Assembly (NCBI GenBank): GCA_034440575.1
Contig: JAOTOL010001331.1
Coordinates: 343,501 to 407,500 of the forward strand
Length of the DNA: 64,000 bases
Source of the DNA: Imbricaverruca yamaguchii
Taxonomy: Eukaryota > Arthropoda > Thecostraca > Neoverrucidae
Direction: 5' to 3'
Part shown: piece after piece, positions 61,940-64,000 of the stretch
Layout: each line of letters starts with the position of its first letter
Numbering within the stretch: the first letter of the stretch is position 1
The notes under the pieces: model-generated
Databases searched by the model: none
What the model was told of the DNA's origin: nothing
The model's input: only the letters and a program-made list of their open reading frames with translations
Position numbers and translations under genes: made by a program

Positions 61940-62475
61940 AAAAGATTACGTCTTTGATATATCTAGTACCTACCACCAACGATACCCTCGGCCTATTGGG
62001 ATGGGCCAATAGTTGGGAAGCCAATAATTTGGGAGATTACCCTCCTGACATGTCCAGGTTTACCTAGGCAGGTAGCTAACACACTTATTATCACTATTTC
62101 AAATATATGCTATGGCATGCCGTATTTTCGAACTATTAAAATGTACTGATCAAGTACAAACTAATATTAACCTAATTTAGACGAACATTAAAAAAAAAAA
62201 CTATGGTGGGCAAGTTCGTCTTTACATACGGTACAATCGACCCACCCGATAAAGCATCTTAGGTGTAACAGCTGGGCACTATGAGACATTGATGTGCTTG
62301 GTATGTTCGGTTAGGTATGTTTTTTTTGTATTCAGGGGTGACTCGATCAGTGTTATGATATTAGCACCAAGCGCTTGGTATGTCCATAAAAAGGTGTCCC
62401 CTCATATTCCTGCCTGAGTCGCATGCAGTTAGAAAATGGCTCTGTCATGCCAAACTGGACGTCTCGGTGCTAGGA
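61940..62475. other. Unassigned stretch between A-rich arrays
   Basis: Nothing recognised beyond short AGGTA/TACCT repeats near 62050. Confidence 0.4.
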
Positions 62476-62479
62476 GGAA

Positions 62480-63060
62480 AAATAAAAGTTAAAAAGAACA
62501 AAATTTGACAAGAGTTAAAGTCAACGAGAATAAAAGGTAAAAATAATATAAGCAATAGAAGACAAAAAAGGAAACCAAAAGGAAATTAGCCACCCCAAAA
62601 ACTGAAAAGAATAAACGCAGAAGAGAATCCAAGCCGAAAAGAATTAAAAGCTGAAAAAAATAAAAGCTGAAAAGAACAGAAGCCAAAAAGATCAGCTGAA
62701 AATAATAAAGGCTGAAAACCAAAAATCTGAAAGGAAAACGGCAAAAAGAATAAAAGAGCAAAAGCTGAAAAGAACATAAGGCGAAAAGAATATAAGCTGC
62801 TAATATAATAGCCAAAAAAAGAAGAAAACCGAAAAAGAATAAAGCCGCAAGAATAAAAGCTGAAAAGAATATAAGCAGGGAAGAATAAAACCAAACAAGA
62901 ATAAAAGCTGAATAGAATAAAAGCTGAAAGAATAAAAGCCAAAAAGAATAAATGCCAAAAAGAATAAAAGCCGAAAAAATAAGCAAAATAAAAGACGAAT
63001 GCGAAAAGCAAAAAGAATAAAAGCCAAGAAGAATACATGCCAAAAAAAGCCGAGAAGAAT
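62480..63060 (+). repeat. A-rich 16-bp minisatellite, block 2
   Basis: Same units as block 1 ('gaataaaagccaaaaa', 'gaataaaagctgaaaa'), about 35 copies, degenerate. Confidence 0.85.
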
Positions 63061-63079
63061 GGATAGAGGTGTGGCTTTC

Positions 63080-63470
63080 AGAGAGACAACAAAGAGTGAT
63101 GCTAAATGGTACAAAGTCATCACGATAAAATGTTCTTAGTGGAGTCCCCCAGGGGTCAGTACTGGGGCCACTACTGTTCATTATATTTGTAAATAACATT
63201 GAAAGTGGCCTAAGCAGTAAGGTTTTGAAATTTGCGGATGATTTGAAGATCTTTAGGGCAATACAGGTCAAAATGAGCATATCACACCGCAAAAAGATTT
63301 AGACGAACTTGTGAAGTGGTCCGAAAAATGACAAATGAAATTTAATATTTTCAGTATTTCAGGGAGGGCTGATGGACGGATTTGGTGGAAAACTGGTTGA
63401 GTGTACAGAGTGCAACCACGAATGGTCCTTGTGCCTCATAGTTGCAGTAATATTTTATGCCTTTATGTCT
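63080..63470 (+). pseudogene. CR1-like LINE fragment with internal deletion
   Basis: The frame 'SGVPQGSVLGPLLFIIFVNN', then 'ESGLSSKVLKFADDLKIF', holds the RT B motif and the catalytic DD. After about 63345 it jumps to the family 3' end ('cagggagggctgatgg', 'cctcatagttgcagtaat', TTTATGTC). The central part is deleted. It sits between two blocks of the A-rich array. Confidence 0.7.
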
Positions 63471-63474
63471 AAAA

Positions 63475-64000
63475 GCCAAAAGGAATAAAAGCAAAAAAGA
63501 ATAAAAGCCAAAAAGAATAAAAGCCAAAAAGAATAAAAGCCAAAAAGAATAAAAGCCAAAAAGAATAAAAGCCAAAAAGAATAAAAGCCAAAAAGAAGAA
63601 AAGGTAAAAGGAATAGAATCCAAAAGGAATATAAGTTAAAAAGAATAAGTCAAAAAGAATATAAGGCAAAAACATAAAAGCCAAAAAGAAGACAAGTCAA
63701 AAGAATTAGTAAAAAAGTATAAAAGCTGGAAAGAAAAAAGCAAAAAAGAATAAAAGCTGAGGAGAATAAAAGCTGAAAAGAATAAAAGCTGAAAAGAATA
63801 AATGTTGAAAAGAATAAAAGCCGAAAAAAAGCAGAAAAGAATAGAAGCCAAAAAGAATAGAAGCCGAAAAGAATAAATGCCGAAAAGAATAAAAGCCGAA
63901 AAGAAGAAAAGCTGAAGAGAATAGAAGCCAAAAGGAATATAAGTTAAAAAGAATCAGTCTAAAAGAATATAAGGCAAGAAGCATAAAAGCCAAAAACAAG
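63475..64000 (+). repeat. A-rich 16-bp minisatellite, block 3, runs off the window
   Basis: Near-perfect 'aaaagccaaaaagaat' units at 63475-63600, more degenerate afterwards. The array continues past the window edge. Confidence 0.9.

Noticed and set aside
62489..63999. Long hydrophobic frames on the minus strand (FYSFWLLFFLAF-type repeats) that look like membrane proteins
   Set aside because: They are the translation of an A-rich 16-bp array; three units give a 16-residue period, and there is no start context or splice support.

Overview
This is animal nuclear DNA. It has spliced genes with GT-AG introns, several LINE clades, a tRNA-derived SINE, THAP and hAT-type DNA transposons, an LTR retrotransposon primed by tRNA-Trp, long microsatellites and minisatellites, and no bacterial-style gene packing. 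The repeat mix suggests an invertebrate, and the SWIM/YqaJ gene would fit a chelicerate such as a tick. That placement is a guess; nothing here proves the species.

Layout. 0-7.3 kb: an apparently intact two-exon SWIM + YqaJ nuclease gene (+), tail to tail with a three-exon THAP/DDE transposase gene (-). Together they look like one two-gene DNA transposon. 7.5-10.4 kb: a young non-autonomous Ty3/gypsy-type LTR element with 587-bp LTRs, whose interior is an array of CRE-like TGACGTCA repeats plus a pol-tail remnant. 10.4-16.4 kb: non-coding, old dispersed repeats. 16.4-20.2 kb: a decayed hAT-like transposase. 20.7-21.1 kb: a 29-bp GC-rich minisatellite. 23.6-26.6 kb: a decayed CR1/Jockey-type LINE. 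28.0-30.95 kb: a 5'-truncated I-clade LINE with RNase H. 31.4-32.4 kb: CR1-like fragments. 35.2-44.1 kb: a diverged satellite with higher-order structure, interrupted by a tRNA-SINE, a CR1/L2-like LINE, a strand-switching 16-bp minisatellite and long microsatellites. 44-49 kb: mostly unassigned DNA with a direct-repeat pair and a fold-back element. 49.3-52.9 kb: a second copy of an NRF-1-site promoter-like repeat, a CR1 fragment, a gypsy integrase fragment and a SINE. 55.1-56.3 kb: a broken zinc-finger/recombinase-like gene (-). 56.65-59.9 kb: a series of short exons (-) with matching phases, likely an unrecognised host gene. 60.7-64 kb: CR1 fragments inside A-rich 16-bp arrays.

The most interesting signal is dispersed. 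At least ten tiny insertions, most of them 53-59 bp and flanked by matching target-site duplications, consist only of a GGGCGC...GCGCCC hairpin plus a CTAAACCCCAATAACTAAC-type tail. The I-clade LINE at 28-31 kb ends in the same hairpin and tail, and the tRNA-derived SINE at 35.6 kb carries it too. The hairpin therefore looks like the recognition signal of that LINE's reverse transcriptase, and the tiny copies look like hairpin-only retroposons. One sits at the 3' splice site of the putative host gene.
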